Positions 61,709 through 64,000 of a stretch of DNA of 64,000 nt are shown piece by piece. The notes below the pieces were generated by a model. The model made no database searches and was not told the origin of the DNA. It saw nothing but the letters and a program-made list of their open reading frames with translations. The DNA is from Nocardia niigatensis NBRC 100131 (GTDB lineage Bacteria; Actinomycetota; Actinomycetes; Mycobacteriales; Mycobacteriaceae), in the NCBI RefSeq assembly GCF_000308655.1, contig NZ_BAGC01000002.1, forward strand, positions 62,001-126,000, written 5' to 3'. Position numbers and translations under genes: made by a program. Position 1 is the stretch's first letter, and every line of letters begins with the position of its first letter.

Positions 61709-62844
61709 TGCCTCACTTCATGGTCGACGACGGTATGGCGTTCCACGCCAAGATCGTTGCGGCCGGAAATGCCGCGGTTGGGCTGTGGGTCCGTGCTGGC
61801 GCGTGGTCGCAGCAGCCGCAGAACCTCACCGAGGGATTCATCCCGCGCGAGATCGCGCTCGCCTTGGGCACGCTCGCCCAGATCCGCAAGCTCGTCGCCG
61901 TGCGTCTGTGGGTCGAGGAGCCGGGCGGCTACCGGTTCCACGAGTGGCTTCACGACGGGCAGCGACCGCGTCAGATGTCGCGTGAGGAGATCCTCGAGCG
62001 TCGCCGCAAGCGCGCCGAGGCCGGCCGTCTCGGCGGGGTGCGATCCGGGCGCACACGCCGGGCTATCGCCGAAGCAAATGCCGAAGCACGTGCTTCAAGC
62101 AAAGCCGAAGCAAGTGCTTCCCATCCCCAACCTGTGGATAACGAAAATGGGACGTTTGTGCAATCGTCCCCGACGAACGGAGAAAAAACAGAAATTCAGC
62201 ACTCGGACTGGCTCCCACCTGCACAGACGCGAAGCAGTAGCGAAGCAAGTGCTGAAGCAAAACCGAAGCAGAACGCAACCCCTGTCCCTGAACCCTGTAG
62301 TTATAGGCGCGCAGGGGGGGAATCGGTACGAAACGTAGACGCGAACGCACTCGAATCGCCCCCTCCTCCGAAGCATTGTTCGCAGCACCCGGATGGATGG
62401 GAACGCCGCTGCGCCGAGTGCACCGAGGTCCTCGACGCCCGGATCGAGTTCCTGGGCGACTGGGTAGCCGACGCCGAACCACCCTCGCCGTTCTGCCGCG
62501 ACCACCCTGACGGCACCGACGCCAACTGCCGCGCATGCGGCGCCGCCCGCAAGGAATGCCAGGCGCACGACGCCGCCGTCGCCCGGGCCAAGGCCGCCAA
62601 GCACACCGCCGAGATCCAGCGGGCTGGTGAGGACCGCGAGCGGGCCATCGCTGACTGCACGCTGTGCGACGCCGACGGCTTCCGAGGCGGCGAGTACGGC
62701 AAGACCGCCGGCACTCGCTGCGACCACAACCCCAAAACCGCCGAAATCGGCCGCGAAGGCATGGCCAAGGTGCGCGCGGCGATGGCCAAGCGACCCACCG
62801 AACACACGCCCGACGTCTACACCGAGGAGACCGCCGATGTCTGA
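61708..62844 (+). CDS. Phage replisome-organiser-like protein with origin-like repeats in its gene
   Basis: 378 residues. Residues 1-85 match the N-terminal domain of actinophage replication proteins: FMVDDGMAFHAKIVAAGNAA, VGLWVRAGAWSQQPQNLTEG, FIPREIALALG, FHEWLHDGQRPRQMS. A linker (about 115-205) is Ala/Glu/Ser-rich and encoded by repeats. The C-terminal half has several Cys/His pairs (CSQHPDGWERRCAEC, CRDHPDGTDANCRACG, CTLCDADGF, CDHNP), probably metal-binding. DNA of the linker holds iteron-like repeats and a DnaA box, so it may start replication within its own gene, as lambda O does. Confidence 0.75.
   Translation: MPHFMVDDGMAFHAKIVAAGNAAVGLWVRAGAWSQQPQNLTEGFIPREIALALGTLAQIRKLVAVRLWVEEPGGYRFHEWLHDGQRPRQMSREEILERRRKRAEAGRLGGVRSGRTRRAIAEANAEARASSKAEASASHPQPVDNENGTFVQSSPTNGEKTEIQHSDWLPPAQTRSSSEASAEAKPKQNATPVPEPCSYRRAGGESVRNVDANALESPPPPKHCSQHPDGWERRCAECTEVLDARIEFLGDWVADAEPPSPFCRDHPDGTDANCRACGAARKECQAHDAAVARAKAAKHTAEIQRAGEDRERAIADCTLCDADGFRGGEYGKTAGTRCDHNPKTAEIGREGMAKVRAAMAKRPTEHTPDVYTEETADV
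62069..62276. repeat. Iteron-like repeats and DnaA box inside the replication gene
   Basis: CCGAAGCAAATGC at 62069, CCGAAGCACGTGC at 62081, CCGAAGCAAGTGC at 62105 and GCGAAGCAAGTGC at 62240 share CGAAGCANNTGC, with degenerate copies at 62230, 62253 and 62263. The first three are spaced in multiples of 12. CTGTGGATAA at 62132-62141 is a perfect DnaA box (TTATCCACAG) on the minus strand. AT-richer DNA follows (62140-62200). Confidence 0.65.
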
Positions 62845-63616
62845 GCAGGCCCGCAAGTTCCGTACCCGCCTGCGCGAGGTCGAGGCGATGCAGTGGACCG
62901 GCGTCAATGCCGAGGCCCTCGCCACCTGGACCGCCGGCGCATTCCAGCCGGTCGACCCCGAGGACCGGACCGACGACCCCGAAGCGTCCGGGCAGCTGCT
63001 CACCGGACACCACCAGACATGGCAGGGCGTCTGCCCCGGCGATTGGATCATCCGCCTGGCGGGAATGTATTTCTCGCTCACCGCGGACGCCTTCGAGCGC
63101 ACGTACTCGCCGGTGCCCGTGGCCGACGACGAGCTCGCCCAGCTGCGCGTCACCGCCATCGAGGCCATCGCAGAAACTCACCGGCCGGGACTCTTCGGCG
63201 CATTCGGACCGAGCGCATGGTCGCAGTGCATCGACATAGTTCAGCCCGACGGACCGGCTGGGAAATACTGCGCCGCAGCGCATCCCGAGCTCGTGATCAA
63301 GCTGCTCGACGAACGCGATCACGTTCGCGCCGAGCTCGGCAGAGCGGTTGGTAATCAGCTCGCCGTATCCGCGCGCAACGACGAACTGAGGGCGCAGGTA
63401 TCGGCGCGAGACGCCCGCATCGTCGAGCTGGAGGAGCACGCCGCGGGCCCGGTGCCCTGGCGGTGCCAGGCCACCACCACCGACCCGAACCGGCTCTTCG
63501 GCACCGCCGACCAGCGGGCTGCCTGGTGCGGGCTGCCGAACGACCATGCCGGGATGCATCACGCCGAGCTCGACAGCGGAGCAGCCCTGTTCTGGCCGGA
63601 GGTGAGCGGGCGGTGA
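62837..63616 (+). CDS. Phage-type hypothetical protein
   Basis: 259 residues from ATG 62837. The N-terminal part (VEAMQWTGVNAEALATWTAG, VCPGDWIIRLAGMYFSLTAD, AFERTYSPV) is a fold seen in many phage proteins of unknown function. A helical middle with coiled-coil character (DELRAQVSARDARIVELEEH) and a C-terminal C...C-x7-H-x3-H pattern (WCGLPNDHAGMHH) follow. Confidence 0.7.
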   Translation: MSEQARKFRTRLREVEAMQWTGVNAEALATWTAGAFQPVDPEDRTDDPEASGQLLTGHHQTWQGVCPGDWIIRLAGMYFSLTADAFERTYSPVPVADDELAQLRVTAIEAIAETHRPGLFGAFGPSAWSQCIDIVQPDGPAGKYCAAAHPELVIKLLDERDHVRAELGRAVGNQLAVSARNDELRAQVSARDARIVELEEHAAGPVPWRCQATTTDPNRLFGTADQRAAWCGLPNDHAGMHHAELDSGAALFWPEVSGR

Positions 63617-63771
63617 CTGTCACCGAAAAGCGTTGCGACTGTGGTCATGCCCCGTCTGTGCACCGCGACGGGCGCGGCGAGTGCCTGGCGAAGGATGGGC
63701 CCGGGATCGCCTGCTATTGCCCCTGGGTCGATACGTCCGAATGGGACAAGTTCATGGGATATCAGCCGTGA
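63613..63771 (+). CDS. Small Cys-rich protein
   Basis: 52 residues from GTG 63613: CDCGHAPSVHRDGRGECLAK, ACYCPWVD. Cys/His ligands for a metal. Overlaps both neighbours by GTGA. Confidence 0.65.
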   Translation: MTVTEKRCDCGHAPSVHRDGRGECLAKDGPGIACYCPWVDTSEWDKFMGYQP

Positions 63772-64000
63772 AGCTCGGCCGGGCGATTCTCAAATTGCCG
63801 TGGACCGCACCGCCTTTGAGTCTCAACGATCGAGGGCGCACACCCGGCGCGCGGTATGCACACGCGCGCCGGGTCGCCGAGGTCCGCGCTACGGTTCACC
63901 GCTTGGCACGGGCCGCTCAGCTCCCGCGCGGCCTCGATCGCGTCACCGTGCTCTTGCACTACCGGCCGCGCGACAACCGGCGCCGCGATACCGACAACCT
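63768..64000 (+). CDS. RusA-like Holliday junction resolvase (partial, runs off the window)
   Basis: 77 codons visible from GTG 63768: ILKLPWTAPPLSLNDRGR, then VAEVRATVHRLARAAQL, VTVLLHYRPRDNRRRDTDN. The PLSLNDR start and the R-x-x-D-x-D-N acidic motif are those of RusA-family endonucleases, which resolve recombination intermediates in phage DNA. Confidence 0.78.
   Translation, partial: MKLGRAILKLPWTAPPLSLNDRGRTPGARYAHARRVAEVRATVHRLARAAQLPRGLDRVTVLLHYRPRDNRRRDTDN

Larger units (their letters stand above)
55340..64000 (+). mobile_element. Prophage-like or phage-derived element, left part
   Basis: From the tRNA-Ser fragment to the window end. A divergent HTH pair, then more than 15 small, mostly overlapping rightward genes typical of actinophage early regions: excisionase-like HTH, small membrane proteins, WhiB-like, exonuclease, zinc ribbons, replisome organiser, RusA. 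No integrase or structural genes are in view, so whether it is intact cannot be told. Confidence 0.78.

Overview
The window is high-GC actinobacterial DNA, most likely Nocardia or a close mycolic-acid-containing relative. Supporting signs are an MmpL/RND-type exporter, a WS/DGAT-like acyltransferase, a mycothiol-dependent isomerase family protein, an actinobacterial-type QcrB, DUF397, the tRNA adenosine deaminase/associated-protein pair, and two pSAM2-type integrative elements. The genus is an inference from gene content.

Layout. 1-2007: core genes (aromatic/histidinol-phosphate-type aminotransferase cut by the window edge, a dienelactone-hydrolase-like protein, tRNA-Ser(GCT), tRNA-Arg(ACG)). 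1964-30916: a tandem array of three integrated segments at the 3' end of tRNA-Arg(ACG), delimited by four direct repeats of the tRNA 3' half (A 1964, B 13001, C 25670, D 30877). Segments 1 (about 11 kb) and 2 (about 12.6 kb) are complete-looking actinomycete integrative and conjugative elements (AICEs). Each has a long leftward operon pra - small genes - spdB (DUF2637) - traB (FtsK/SpoIIIE) - small genes - repSA - xis - int, facing a rightward GntR/KorSA-like repressor gene with its own palindromic operators and a cargo gene (glycosyltransferase in 1, SAM methyltransferase in 2). Near the far end both carry the same ~155-base non-coding block, a good candidate for a cis-acting transfer or replication locus. 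Segment 2 also holds a ~745-base inverted duplication around a small Cys-rich gene and a HEPN-like gene. Segment 3 (about 5 kb) has no integrase. It carries a decayed TOTE-type primase-helicase gene, a conserved hypothetical, two genes cut at a common deletion junction, and an intact VapBC pair.

30997-55272 is chromosomal: MDMPI-like enzyme, DUF998 protein, Vsr endonuclease plus 5mC methyltransferase, glycolipid-binding-domain protein, prephenate dehydrogenase, TadA with its associated protein, tRNA-Ser(CGA), an MMPL transporter diverging from a TetR regulator, an Rrf2 regulator followed by a heterodimeric ABC exporter, a queuosine-salvage neighbourhood (Tgt, COG1738 precursor transporter, glutamyl-Q tRNA(Asp) synthetase), DUF4190, RDD, DUF309 and DUF397 proteins, a lone qcrB and a WS/DGAT-like gene.

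55340-64000 looks like the early region of a prophage or phage-derived element. It starts at a fragment of a tRNA-Ser 3' end, then a divergent repressor/activator pair with repeated operator-like sites, then a tightly coupled rightward run of small genes (excisionase-like, small membrane proteins, coiled coil, WhiB-like, DEDDh exonuclease, zinc-ribbon proteins, a replisome-organiser-like gene with iteron-like repeats and a DnaA box inside its coding sequence, and a RusA-like resolvase running off the end). No structural phage genes or integrase are visible within the window. All calls come from reading the sequence; no database search was run.
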